Shown here: piece by piece, positions 47,974-61,400 of the stretch
Layout of the letters: every line of letters starts with the position of its first letter
Position numbering within the stretch: the stretch's first letter is position 1
Assembly (NCBI RefSeq): GCF_042684645.1
Contig: NZ_JBHULV010000028.1
Location: forward strand, 124,001-188,000
Origin: Pseudopedobacter alpinus
Lineage (GTDB): Bacteria; Bacteroidota; Bacteroidia; Sphingobacteriales; Sphingobacteriaceae
Length of the DNA: 64,000 bases
Direction: 5' to 3'
Program-made: the position numbers and the translations under genes
Notes under the pieces: generated by a model
Told to the model about the DNA's origin: nothing
Databases searched by the model: none
The model's input: the letters and a program-made list of their open reading frames with translations, nothing else

Positions 47974-49005
47974 ATGATTAAAAGGACGCTCTATTTCAGT
48001 AACCCTGCCTATCTGAGTTTAAAAAATCAACAATTACAGATAGACCTACCTCATTTAAAAAGCTTAGGAGAAAAAGAAAGTAAGAAAAACATCCCTATAG
48101 AAGATATTGGAATTGTGATTTTAGATCATCAACAAATTACCATCACTCATGGCTGTATGGCGGCTTTATTAGCCAATAATGTAGCTTTAATTACTTGTAA
48201 TCATACCCATCATCCGGTAGGCTTATTGCTTCCACTTGATGGACATCATACCCAAAGCGAAAGATATAAATACCAAATAGAAGCATCGCAACCTTTAAAA
48301 AAACAGCTTTGGCAACAAACCATTCAAGCTAAAATATTAAACCAAGCAGCCGTATTATTTAATAGAGGGATTGCATGCGATAACATGTTACATTGGGCAA
48401 AATCGGTAAAAAGTGGCGACCCTGATAATTATGAAGGTAGAGCGGCAGCTTATTATTGGAAAAACGTATTCCCCAAAAAGTTAGATTTTTTTAGAGGACG
48501 AGATGGCGACCCTCCTAACAATCTCCTCAATTATGGCTATGCCATTTTAAGAGCTATTGTGGCTCGCGGAATTGTTTCTTCTGGCTTAATCCCTACCTTA
48601 GGCATCCATCATAAAAATAAATACAATGCCTACTGCTTGGCAGATGATGTGATGGAACCTTACCGGCCTTTTGTAGATCAAATTGTTTTGAAAATTATCG
48701 ACAATGGTGAGAACTTCTTAGAGCTATCTTCTGCTATAAAAAGCCAATTATTAAACATTGCAAGTGTTGATGTTAGTTTTGAACGAGGAACAAGCCCTTT
48801 AATGGTAGGTGTGCAATATACTACAGCATCATTAGCTAAATGTTATGAGGGAACTCTAAGAAAAATCAATTATCCGGTACTTAAAGATTTTGAAGCCAAA
48901 AAAGTAAAACTTTACAAAACCGAAAATGATATAAATATTGCTGCTGAAGAAGAAATAAAATTGAGCAAGCCCAAAACAATTGATGATGAGCCATTGCCTT
49001 TTTAA
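47974..49005 (+). CDS. cas1: CRISPR integrase Cas1 (type II)
   Basis: A 343-residue protein. Catalytic metal ligands are E154 (YEGRAAAYYW), His at 212/213 (LGIHHKNKYN) and Asp in LADDVMEPYRPFVDQ (about 224-225). MIKRTLYFSNPAYLSLKNQQL is the usual type II start. The last 40 residues are a charged extension (EEEIKLSKPKTIDDEPLPF) beyond the common ~300 residues. With Cas2 it inserts new spacers. No cas4 or csn2 is present, which defines subtype II-C. Confidence 0.96.
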   Translation: MIKRTLYFSNPAYLSLKNQQLQIDLPHLKSLGEKESKKNIPIEDIGIVILDHQQITITHGCMAALLANNVALITCNHTHHPVGLLLPLDGHHTQSERYKYQIEASQPLKKQLWQQTIQAKILNQAAVLFNRGIACDNMLHWAKSVKSGDPDNYEGRAAAYYWKNVFPKKLDFFRGRDGDPPNNLLNYGYAILRAIVARGIVSSGLIPTLGIHHKNKYNAYCLADDVMEPYRPFVDQIVLKIIDNGENFLELSSAIKSQLLNIASVDVSFERGTSPLMVGVQYTTASLAKCYEGTLRKINYPVLKDFEAKKVKLYKTENDINIAAEEEIKLSKPKTIDDEPLPF

Positions 49006-49007
49006 AT

Positions 49008-49337
49008 ATGCGCCTTAATGAATATAGAATTTTGTGGGTATTAGTATTTTTCGACCTCCCTACGGAAACCAAAAAAGAACGAAGCATCGCTAGTAAGTTT
49101 CGTAAAGAAATATTACGTGATGGCTTTGCGATGTTTCAGTTCTCTATTTATTTAAGGCATTGCAGTAGCCGAGAAAATGCCGATGTACACATTAAGCGAG
49201 TAAAAAAACTACTCCCAGAAAAAGGGCATATTGGAATTATGACCGTTACCGACAAACAATTTGGAATGATGGAATTGTTTTACGGAAAAAAAGAAAAAGA
49301 ACTGCCCAATACACCGCAACAGCTAGAGTTATTTTAG
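49008..49337 (+). CDS. cas2: CRISPR adaptation protein Cas2
   Basis: A 109-residue ferredoxin-like protein. The first strand RILWVLVFFDLPTETKKERSIASKFRK carries the conserved Asp (FFDLP). It bridges two Cas1 dimers in the integrase. It starts 2 bp after cas1 and is followed by a bidirectional terminator. Confidence 0.95.
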   Translation: MRLNEYRILWVLVFFDLPTETKKERSIASKFRKEILRDGFAMFQFSIYLRHCSSRENADVHIKRVKKLLPEKGHIGIMTVTDKQFGMMELFYGKKEKELPNTPQQLELF

Positions 49338-49373
49338 AGTTTTGTAAAACTAGGTTTTAATTTTCATTAGAAT

Positions 49374-49408
49374 AAAAATCGAGGAGTTAAATACACCTCG
49401 ATTTTTTT
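49374..49408. terminator. bidirectional terminator between cas2 and the array
   Basis: Perfect stem AAAAATCGAGG / CCTCGATTTTT with an 11-nt loop; T runs on both strands. It can end both the plus-strand cas mRNA and the minus-strand pre-crRNA, which fits convergent transcription. Confidence 0.9.
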
Positions 49409-49461
49409 AATTCTAATTTTAGATACAACAAACTGACTAACAGATAAATAAACAGACCTAT

Positions 49462-52400
49462 GTTGTTGTAAATATCAGTTTTGCAAAGAACGAAAGCAAA
49501 TCACAACAATTGGCAAATCTTGAGGTACTGGTGCAATGTTGTTGTAAATATCAGTTTTGCAAAGAACGAAAGCAAATCACAACAATTCGTGGTCGGATAT
49601 GTTTAGTTCATAGTTGTTGTAAATATCAGTTTTGCAAAGAACGAAAGCAAATCACAACATAAAAAATGTAACTAGCTAGTCAACAAAAGTTGTTGTAAAT
49701 ATCAGTTTTGCAAAGAACGAAAGCAAATCACAACAGGCTTAGTGAATGATTACGACAATGCAAAGTTGTTGTAAATATCAGTTTTGCAAAGAACGAAAGC
49801 AAATCACAACTTCATCATTAGGCAACTTTGAACGATTACGGTTGTTGTAAATATCAGTTTTGCAAAGAACGAAAGCAAATCACAACACCGCCACTACCAC
49901 TACTACCACCACCGCGTTGTTGTAAATATCAGTTTTGCAAAGAACGAAAGCAAATCACAACTCGCCAAGCGTTTTAACGTTATAGGCAATGGTTGTTGTA
50001 AATATCAGTTTTGCAAAGAACGAAAGCAAATCACAACAACTGGCACTATTTACCCACACGAAAAGCTGTTGTTGTAAATATCAGTTTTGCAAAGAACGAA
50101 AGCAAATCACAACTCCAATAACTATATCATTTTCTAATCTGAAGTTGTTGTAAATATCAGTTTTGCAAAGAACGAAAGCAAATCACAACTATTTACTGGT
50201 AATGGTATTTCAAATAGGTGTTGTTGTAAATATCAGTTTTGCAAAGAACGAAAGCAAATCACAACGCTCATTTGTCCTCTACCTGCCAACGTTCCGTTGT
50301 TGTAAATATCAGTTTTGCAAAGAACGAAAGCAAATCACAACAAATTTCTGTTTCGACAAAGATATAATATTGTTGTTGTAAATATCAGTTTTGCAAAGAA
50401 CGAAAGCAAATCACAACTCTACAATAGGCATTAGCCAATCCCATGAGGTTGTTGTAAATATCAGTTTTGCAAAGAACGAAAGCAAATCACAACAAACAGC
50501 GACACATTCGGCACTTCATAACGGTTGTTGTAAATATCAGTTTTGCAAAGAACGAAAGCAAATCACAACTGAACTTTATCTATTATTAAAACGTTTTCTG
50601 TTGTTGTAAATATCAGTTTTGCAAAGAACGAAAGCAAATCACAACTTCTCCGCTTCTTCTGGTTTAATCAGCAATGTTGTTGTAAATATCAGTTTTGCAA
50701 AGAACGAAAGCAAATCACAACTTTGTAGGAGCTAGCCACAAATAGCTACTAGTTGTTGTAAATATCAGTTTTGCAAAGAACGAAAGCAAATCACAACCAA
50801 ATTGGAGAAGCTGGCGACAATGCTTTTGTTGTTGTAAATATCAGTTTTGCAAAGAACGAAAGCAAATCACAACAACAAGCGCTCTACCTCCAGTAGAAAA
50901 AGGTTGTTGTAAATATCAGTTTTGCAAAGAACGAAAGCAAATCACAACCCTTTCTCTTTTCATATAAGCTACTAAACTGTTGTTGTAAATATCAGTTTTG
51001 CAAAGAACGAAAGCAAATCACAACGTAATTACGCTTTGCTCTTTTACATTAATCGTTGTTGTAAATATCAGTTTTGCAAAGAACGAAAGCAAATCACAAC
51101 ATTGCTCTGAACGTTCGTTAATTCTATTTAGTTGTTGTAAATATCAGTTTTGCAAAGAACGAAAGCAAATCACAACAACTGGCACTATTTACCCACACGA
51201 AAAGCTGTTGTTGTAAATATCAGTTTTGCAAAGAACGAAAGCAAATCACAACAAAGAAACATTATCGTTAAAAATATCATTCGTTGTTGTAAATATCAGT
51301 TTTGCAAAGAACGAAAGCAAATCACAACTGGGCTTGCATTTATTGATTGCCTTAAAGTGTTGTTGTAAATATCAGTTTTGCAAAGAACGAAAGCAAATCA
51401 CAACGGAGCGTTCAAAAAGACCTTGCAAGAGAATGTTGTTGTAAATATCAGTTTTGCAAAGAACGAAAGCAAATCACAACTTATTTTATCTCCGTAAAGC
51501 TTATCAATCTGTTGTTGTAAATATCAGTTTTGCAAAGAACGAAAGCAAATCACAACGATACAACAAAACTATATAGAAATAAAAACGTTGTTGTAAATAT
51601 CAGTTTTGCAAAGAACGAAAGCAAATCACAACACTAATTGTTTCCTAATGGATTTAAAAAAGGTTGTTGTAAATATCAGTTTTGCAAAGAACGAAAGCAA
51701 ATCACAACCAGAAAGTTTCATAAAATTATTTTCAATTAGTTGTTGTAAATATCAGTTTTGCAAAGAACGAAAGCAAATCACAACGAATAGCTCTACTCTC
51801 AAATATGAGTTTAAGTTGTTGTAAATATCAGTTTTGCAAAGAACGAAAGCAAATCACAACATTTTATCTTAATTTAAAGTTTTGTATTTGTTGTTGTAAA
51901 TATCAGTTTTGCAAAGAACGAAAGCAAATCACAACGAGAAACAGGTTGTGCAACCACAGAAACCAAGTTGTTGTAAATATCAGTTTTGCAAAGAACGAAA
52001 GCAAATCACAACTGTTTCGGTATTGTTCCATAAAACCCAATAGTTGTTGTAAATATCAGTTTTGCAAAGAACGAAAGCAAATCACAACATATTTACATGG
52101 CTGATTTTATTCATAAATGTTGTTGTAAATATCAGTTTTGCAAAGAACGAAAGCAAATCACAACGTAATTACGCTTTGCTCTTTTACATTAATCGTTGTT
52201 GTAAATATCAGTTTTGCAAAGAACGAAAGCAAATCACAACAACTTCTGCTCACATTTGTTCTGGAAACTTGTTGTTGTAAATATCAGTTTTGCAAAGAAC
52301 GAAAGCAAATCACAACTAGGTTTGGGGCTTAACAAAATCTTATTTAGTTGTTGTAAATATCAGTTTTGCAAAGAACGAAAGCAAATCACAACGGATATTA

Positions 52401-55400
52401 CTGGCTCTATCAACGTTAACCCGTTGTTGTAAATATCAGTTTTGCAAAGAACGAAAGCAAATCACAACAGAAATGCGCATTACCTCACACATTAGAGAGT
52501 TGTTGTAAATATCAGTTTTGCAAAGAACGAAAGCAAATCACAACAAGTTTGCAGCAGCTGCATCAGGTAAATAAGTTGTTGTAAATATCAGTTTTGCAAA
52601 GAACGAAAGCAAATCACAACTTATATTTACCTTTGGTTTATGTTTATATGTTGTTGTAAATATCAGTTTTGCAAAGAACGAAAGCAAATCACAACTGGTT
52701 TCGGTCTGCTTACTAAAACTCTATTGTTGTTGTAAATATCAGTTTTGCAAAGAACGAAAGCAAATCACAACCAATTTATAGCAATATCAAAAAACAAACA
52801 TGTTGTTGTAAATATCAGTTTTGCAAAGAACGAAAGCAAATCACAACCCGTTATTGTAATTTGCTTTTCGAGTATTCGTTGTTGTAAATATCAGTTTTGC
52901 AAAGAACGAAAGCAAATCACAACGGCTCCAAACAAGTACCTTCATCACCTACTGTTGTTGTAAATATCAGTTTTGCAAAGAACGAAAGCAAATCACAACA
53001 TCAACTGATATTTTCCAATTCGTATTTGTGTTGTTGTAAATATCAGTTTTGCAAAGAACGAAAGCAAATCACAACAATCTCCAGCATCTTTATGCACTGC
53101 AGTTTGTTGTTGTAAATATCAGTTTTGCAAAGAACGAAAGCAAATCACAACTAATGACTGGCCAGAGTATGACGGGAAAGAGTTGTTGTAAATATCAGTT
53201 TTGCAAAGAACGAAAGCAAATCACAACTAGAATGATTGAGAGTAAATAATACGAGGCGTTGTTGTAAATATCAGTTTTGCAAAGAACGAAAGCAAATCAC
53301 AACAATGTACCGTATAAATAAACAATATCATTTGTTGTTGTAAATATCAGTTTTGCAAAGAACGAAAGCAAATCACAACAATTTGCCATCTACAGTATTA
53401 AGCAATCTTGTTGTTGTAAATATCAGTTTTGCAAAGAACGAAAGCAAATCACAACAAAGGCTTAACCAACGAGGAAGCTTTAACTGTTGTTGTAAATATC
53501 AGTTTTGCAAAGAACGAAAGCAAATCACAACAAAAATCCAATCATATAATTCAATTGGTTGTTGTTGTAAATATCAGTTTTGCAAAGAACGAAAGCAAAT
53601 CACAACACAAACGAATACGTGGCTTGCGCTTTCCGTGTTGTTGTAAATATCAGTTTTGCAAAGAACGAAAGCAAATCACAACTTACTAACGTGAGTATAA
53701 ATTGTGGTAGTTGTTGTTGTAAATATCAGTTTTGCAAAGAACGAAAGCAAATCACAACGGTGTTTTTTCGTGTAAAGTTACTTTACACGTTGTTGTAAAT
53801 ATCAGTTTTGCAAAGAACGAAAGCAAATCACAACTGGAAAGTGCTTCCTGTTGTTTCGGCTTTTGTTGTTGTAAATATCAGTTTTGCAAAGAACGAAAGC
53901 AAATCACAACTGAAGTAAAAGGATTACAAAGCGACAAAGTGTTGTTGTAAATATCAGTTTTGCAAAGAACGAAAGCAAATCACAACGGTTTACCGAAGAC
54001 CCAGTTACCTCACGAGGTTGTTGTAAATATCAGTTTTGCAAAGAACGAAAGCAAATCACAACCAAGTTTTATTCTCGAAGAAATAAGGCTTCGTTGTTGT
54101 AAATATCAGTTTTGCAAAGAACGAAAGCAAATCACAACTATCCGCTAACATCATTTTTTAGCGCTTTGGTTGTTGTAAATATCAGTTTTGCAAAGAACGA
54201 AAGCAAATCACAACAGCAAGGCTACCTGACCGCTTCGTAATGAAGTTGTTGTAAATATCAGTTTTGCAAAGAACGAAAGCAAATCACAACAGACAAAGCC
54301 ATTGGTAGTGGTAAAGAGTTGTTGTTGTAAATATCAGTTTTGCAAAGAACGAAAGCAAATCACAACAAAGCGGAAGTTTTACAAGCCTTCAAAATGTTGT
54401 TGTAAATATCAGTTTTGCAAAGAACGAAAGCAAATCACAACATGCGGAATGGCAAACTTTACAAGGCTTCCGTTGTTGTAAATATCAGTTTTGCAAAGAA
54501 CGAAAGCAAATCACAACATATTACAGATGCGACTTTACATGGTGTAAGTTGTTGTAAATATCAGTTTTGCAAAGAACGAAAGCAAATCACAACGAATTGA
54601 TGTATAAATGGTTTTGCCCTGAGGTTGTTGTAAATATCAGTTTTGCAAAGAACGAAAGCAAATCACAACAGGGAGATAGCGATGTATTATTAAATGATAG
54701 TTGTTGTAAATATCAGTTTTGCAAAGAACGAAAGCAAATCACAACTCCGGTGTATTATCTGCTCAATCCTCAACTGTTGTTGTAAATATCAGTTTTGCAA
54801 AGAACGAAAGCAAATCACAACTCTGGAGTAATATTTAAACCAAATACAGCTGTTGTTGTAAATATCAGTTTTGCAAAGAACGAAAGCAAATCACAACTAT
54901 TTAGGAAAATTCTTTTTAAATACGCTCGTTGTTGTAAATATCAGTTTTGCAAAGAACGAAAGCAAATCACAACACACTTGAAGCTCTTATTGATTTGCAT
55001 CAAGTTGTTGTAAATATCAGTTTTGCAAAGAACGAAAGCAAATCACAACAACACAAGAACAATATGCCTATACTAATCCGTTGTTGTAAATATCAGTTTT
55101 GCAAAGAACGAAAGCAAATCACAACTATTGTCCGCTAGTGATTTTCCTTGGATCGGTTGTTGTAAATATCAGTTTTGCAAAGAACGAAAGCAAATCACAA
55201 CATGTTTTTGTGTTTTAAATTAGCAACTAAAGTTGTTGTAAATATCAGTTTTGCAAAGAACGAAAGCAAATCACAACCTTATGATGCGAATGTATTTTGA
55301 GTTAAGAGTTGTTGTAAATATCAGTTTTGCAAAGAACGAAAGCAAATCACAACGGTAACCATGATATAACTTAACATTATATCGTTGTTGTAAATATCAG

Positions 55401-58400
55401 TTTTGCAAAGAACGAAAGCAAATCACAACAAACTAGATGTGTCAGGCGGAACTATGTTTGTTGTTGTAAATATCAGTTTTGCAAAGAACGAAAGCAAATC
55501 ACAACTTTAATCGAACATAACCTGTGACTGTTACCGTTGTTGTAAATATCAGTTTTGCAAAGAACGAAAGCAAATCACAACACTAAAGAATGGGTAATGA
55601 CTAGATTTAAGTTGTTGTAAATATCAGTTTTGCAAAGAACGAAAGCAAATCACAACTAATTTAAAAAGGCTCACTAAGCCACCGATGTTGTTGTAAATAT
55701 CAGTTTTGCAAAGAACGAAAGCAAATCACAACGGAATGGCGATGTTTTAAACGACCACTTATGTTGTTGTAAATATCAGTTTTGCAAAGAACGAAAGCAA
55801 ATCACAACTATTTGACCCTGTTCGACCCGTAGCGTATGGTTGTTGTAAATATCAGTTTTGCAAAGAACGAAAGCAAATCACAACTCTTTTAATATGCTTA
55901 AGGTTTATAAAAATGTTGTTGTAAATATCAGTTTTGCAAAGAACGAAAGCAAATCACAACGATGTACTATTGTATTTTGACACTACTACTGTTGTTGTAA
56001 ATATCAGTTTTGCAAAGAACGAAAGCAAATCACAACAAGAAAGATGCAGAAATGCTGGAAGGCTTTGTTGTTGTAAATATCAGTTTTGCAAAGAACGAAA
56101 GCAAATCACAACTTAAGACAGTCATCGGATTGCGGTTGGGTTGTTGTTGTAAATATCAGTTTTGCAAAGAACGAAAGCAAATCACAACACTATTCAGGCG
56201 GAACAACAACCATAAAAGGTTGTTGTAAATATCAGTTTTGCAAAGAACGAAAGCAAATCACAACGAATGTTAGGTAATGGCTGGACAGTTGATAGTTGTT
56301 GTAAATATCAGTTTTGCAAAGAACGAAAGCAAATCACAACTATAAGGAAAAATATCATAGGTTTGGTTGTGTTGTTGTAAATATCAGTTTTGCAAAGAAC
56401 GAAAGCAAATCACAACTGCAAGGCTAAGACTGCTCCAGCTCACGTAGTTGTTGTAAATATCAGTTTTGCAAAGAACGAAAGCAAATCACAACTTACAATA
56501 CCTGTATTCTTCTGAACTTAAGTTGTTGTAAATATCAGTTTTGCAAAGAACGAAAGCAAATCACAACCTGTCGCTAGACCTATTGACAAATAAATTAGTT
56601 GTTGTAAATATCAGTTTTGCAAAGAACGAAAGCAAATCACAACTTGTTCTAATGTCAACACTCTTTCTCTCGAGTTGTTGTAAATATCAGTTTTGCAAAG
56701 AACGAAAGCAAATCACAACAGTTGGCTTAGGTTTTGTTTTTGATTCTAAGTTGTTGTAAATATCAGTTTTGCAAAGAACGAAAGCAAATCACAACAATGA
56801 TGAATAACGCAGAAAACCCCCAATTGTTGTTGTAAATATCAGTTTTGCAAAGAACGAAAGCAAATCACAACTTGGCATTGCTTTTGAGCTATTGTGCTGA
56901 TGTTGTTGTAAATATCAGTTTTGCAAAGAACGAAAGCAAATCACAACACTTTATGACGAAATTCATCCAATTTTGTAGTTGTTGTAAATATCAGTTTTGC
57001 AAAGAACGAAAGCAAATCACAACGATGTTGATTGCTCGCAAGAAGTAAACGATGTTGTTGTAAATATCAGTTTTGCAAAGAACGAAAGCAAATCACAACT
57101 AAAAACTTTATAATACCTGCAAATTGCCTGTTGTTGTAAATATCAGTTTTGCAAAGAACGAAAGCAAATCACAACATAAGCTGCTGAACCTAAACCTAAC
57201 CAACTGTTGTTGTAAATATCAGTTTTGCAAAGAACGAAAGCAAATCACAACACCACCATCGCAACCGTTAGACCTACTAACGTTGTTGTAAATATCAGTT
57301 TTGCAAAGAACGAAAGCAAATCACAACTGCAAAATATTGCAACATTTATTTTAATTTGTTGTTGTAAATATCAGTTTTGCAAAGAACGAAAGCAAATCAC
57401 AACGAATGTTAGGTAATGGCTGGACAGTTGATAGTTGTTGTAAATATCAGTTTTGCAAAGAACGAAAGCAAATCACAACGGGTTGGCGAGGGTATTGTTT
57501 TTACTTGCGTTGTTGTAAATATCAGTTTTGCAAAGAACGAAAGCAAATCACAACTATCCGCTAACATCATTTTTTAGCGCTTTGGTTGTTGTAAATATCA
57601 GTTTTGCAAAGAACGAAAGCAAATCACAACAAGAGCAGGTGACAGAGTGAGAAACTTCTTGTTGTTGTAAATATCAGTTTTGCAAAGAACGAAAGCAAAT
57701 CACAACAAGTGTTATGAATTTATCCTTTACGAATTCGTTGTTGTAAATATCAGTTTTGCAAAGAACGAAAGCAAATCACAACACTTAACATTATATCTAT
57801 CATTTCTTTAGCGTTGTTGTAAATATCAGTTTTGCAAAGAACGAAAGCAAATCACAACACACAACACCAGCAAGAATTTACGGGTTTGGTTGTTGTAAAT
57901 ATCAGTTTTGCAAAGAACGAAAGCAAATCACAACAAGTTATCTCTGAATATGGGAGACCTTGTTGTTGTTGTAAATATCAGTTTTGCAAAGAACGAAAGC
58001 AAATCACAACTGGGTAATTATGTGCCTACTGCTGGGGTTGGTTGTTGTAAATATCAGTTTTGCAAAGAACGAAAGCAAATCACAACAATTGAATTAAACC
58101 CTTAACCGATGGCAGCGTTGTTGTAAATATCAGTTTTGCAAAGAACGAAAGCAAATCACAACAGACTATGAGCATTTTCACATCAGTAAAAAGTTGTTGT
58201 AAATATCAGTTTTGCAAAGAACGAAAGCAAATCACAACTAATGGGCTTCAATATCGTTTCTGATCGGGTTGTTGTAAATATCAGTTTTGCAAAGAACGAA
58301 AGCAAATCACAACAAACGACATTGAAAGAATTGACTGTATTTTGTTGTTGTAAATATCAGTTTTGCAAAGAACGAAAGCAAATCACAACAACGGGGTTAT

Positions 58401-61400
58401 TACTAACAAAGAGGGTAAAGTTGTTGTAAATATCAGTTTTGCAAAGAACGAAAGCAAATCACAACTTACAATACCTGTATTCTTCTGAACTTAATGTTGT
58501 TGTAAATATCAGTTTTGCAAAGAACGAAAGCAAATCACAACTCCTAAGAAGTATGTACACATTACGTTAGAGTTGTTGTAAATATCAGTTTTGCAAAGAA
58601 CGAAAGCAAATCACAACAATTGCCGTTGTGCTGTTGCTTTTGTTCCGTTGTTGTAAATATCAGTTTTGCAAAGAACGAAAGCAAATCACAACTGAACTAC
58701 CTCCAGAACCACCACCAATTGGTTGTTGTAAATATCAGTTTTGCAAAGAACGAAAGCAAATCACAACAATTTAATTAATACTAATAAAAAAGGTATCGTT
58801 GTTGTAAATATCAGTTTTGCAAAGAACGAAAGCAAATCACAACATTGGTAATTCATCAAATATTCAAGTTAAAGTTGTTGTAAATATCAGTTTTGCAAAG
58901 AACGAAAGCAAATCACAACAAACTTTACCGTGTTGGTAGTTTTTATCAGTTGTTGTAAATATCAGTTTTGCAAAGAACGAAAGCAAATCACAACCATTCC
59001 TTTGTTGCTCATTTTTCGTGCTTTGTTGTTGTAAATATCAGTTTTGCAAAGAACGAAAGCAAATCACAACCCATTAGCCTTGTGCCTGATGATAGCGATG
59101 GTTGTTGTAAATATCAGTTTTGCAAAGAACGAAAGCAAATCACAACTCTGAACAAAAAACGGAAACAGAGATTTCAGTTGTTGTAAATATCAGTTTTGCA
59201 AAGAACGAAAGCAAATCACAACTTGAAAATAAATACGCTCAACAGATCTGTAGTTGTTGTAAATATCAGTTTTGCAAAGAACGAAAGCAAATCACAACGA
59301 ATCTTCGCTTGGTACTGTTGTGTGTAGGGTTGTTGTAAATATCAGTTTTGCAAAGAACGAAAGCAAATCACAACACAAGATTAGCAGAACCTATCGGTTT
59401 TAAAGTTGTTGTAAATATCAGTTTTGCAAAGAACGAAAGCAAATCACAACCAATTTAACTAAGTACCAAATTTATTAATAGTTGTTGTAAATATCAGTTT
59501 TGCAAAGAACGAAAGCAAATCACAACTGATATGCCACGTTCAAAAAATTTCATCTTGTTGTTGTAAATATCAGTTTTGCAAAGAACGAAAGCAAATCACA
59601 ACGCTAAGCAGGGCGAAATTATATTTGAGAAGTTGTTGTAAATATCAGTTTTGCAAAGAACGAAAGCAAATCACAACTGCGATTAAATGTAACCGCAACT
59701 GGATTAGGTTGTTGTAAATATCAGTTTTGCAAAGAACGAAAGCAAATCACAACTGCGATTAAATGTAACCGCAACTGGATTAGGTTGTTGTAAATATCAG
59801 TTTTGCAAAGAACGAAAGCAAATCACAACTGCAAACAAAAAAAGAAACCCTTACAATAGTTGTTGTAAATATCAGTTTTGCAAAGAACGAAAGCAAATCA
59901 CAACAGCGAAGAGGATAGGGAAATACTATGGGGAGTTGTTGTAAATATCAGTTTTGCAAAGAACGAAAGCAAATCACAACTTTATAATAATAGCGGTTGT
60001 ATGTACTTGTGTTGTTGTAAATATCAGTTTTGCAAAGAACGAAAGCAAATCACAACTGCTGGTGATGGGTATTTTAATACCAGCGTGTTGTTGTAAATAT
60101 CAGTTTTGCAAAGAACGAAAGCAAATCACAACATAAAATACAGGACGTTTTTACTAATGATTGTTGTTGTAAATATCAGTTTTGCAAAGAACGAAAGCAA
60201 ATCACAACTATTACAGATGCGACCTCACACGATGTAATGTTGTTGTAAATATCAGTTTTGCAAAGAACGAAAGCAAATCACAACACATCCCCGCTTACTA
60301 TATAATGCTGCTCTGTTGTTGTAAATATCAGTTTTGCAAAGAACGAAAGCAAATCACAACTCGGTGTGTTTCATTTTTTAGGTGAGTTTGGTTGTTGTAA
60401 ATATCAGTTTTGCAAAGAACGAAAGCAAATCACAACTATTTGACCCTGTTCGACCCGTAGCGTATGGTTGTTGTAAATATCAGTTTTGCAAAGAACGAAA
60501 GCAAATCACAACAGACGGGGCGTCCGGCAAAATAGAAGATAATGTTGTTGTAAATATCAGTTTTGCAAAGAACGAAAGCAAATCACAACTAATTTGAAAC
60601 GATTATGCTTTTTGTTGATGTTGTTGTAAATATCAGTTTTGCAAAGAACGAAAGCAAATCACAACTTAGCAAAAGAGCAAACAGTTAGAAATATGTTGTT
60701 GTAAATATCAGTTTTGCAAAGAACGAAAGCAAATCACAACTTTATAATAATAGCGGTTGTATGTACTTGTGTTGTTGTAAATATCAGTTTTGCAAAGAAC
60801 GAAAGCAAATCACAACTTATGATAGATTGAACTTGGATAACTAAGAGTTGTTGTAAATATCAGTTTTGCAAAGAACGAAAGCAAATCACAACTGTTTATT
60901 TGCAATGCCATTCTCAGTAAGTGTTGTTGTAAATATCAGTTTTGCAAAGAACGAAAGCAAATCACAACAAGGTGAGAAATATTTCTTGTATATTAAAAGT
61001 TGTTGTAAATATCAGTTTTGCAAAGAACGAAAGCAAATCACAACCGTATTATGTCAGATAAATTAAGAGAACATGTTGTTGTAAATATCAGTTTTGCAAA
61101 GAACGAAAGCAAATCACAACTGAATTTTCTAAGTATAAAAAAATGCAATGGTTGTTGTAAATATCAGTTTTGCAAAGAACGAAAGCAAATCACAACACAG
61201 AAGAAATACTATATGGTGGTGCTGCTGTTGTTGTAAATATCAGTTTTGCAAAGAACGAAAGCAAATCACAACTGATGCTCCTACGTTTACCGCATCTAAG
61301 CGTTGTTGTAAATATCAGTTTTGCAAAGAACGAAAGCAAATCACAACCCTAAATCAACCCAATGTTCACCAGCATTTGTTGTTGTAAATATCAGTTTTGC

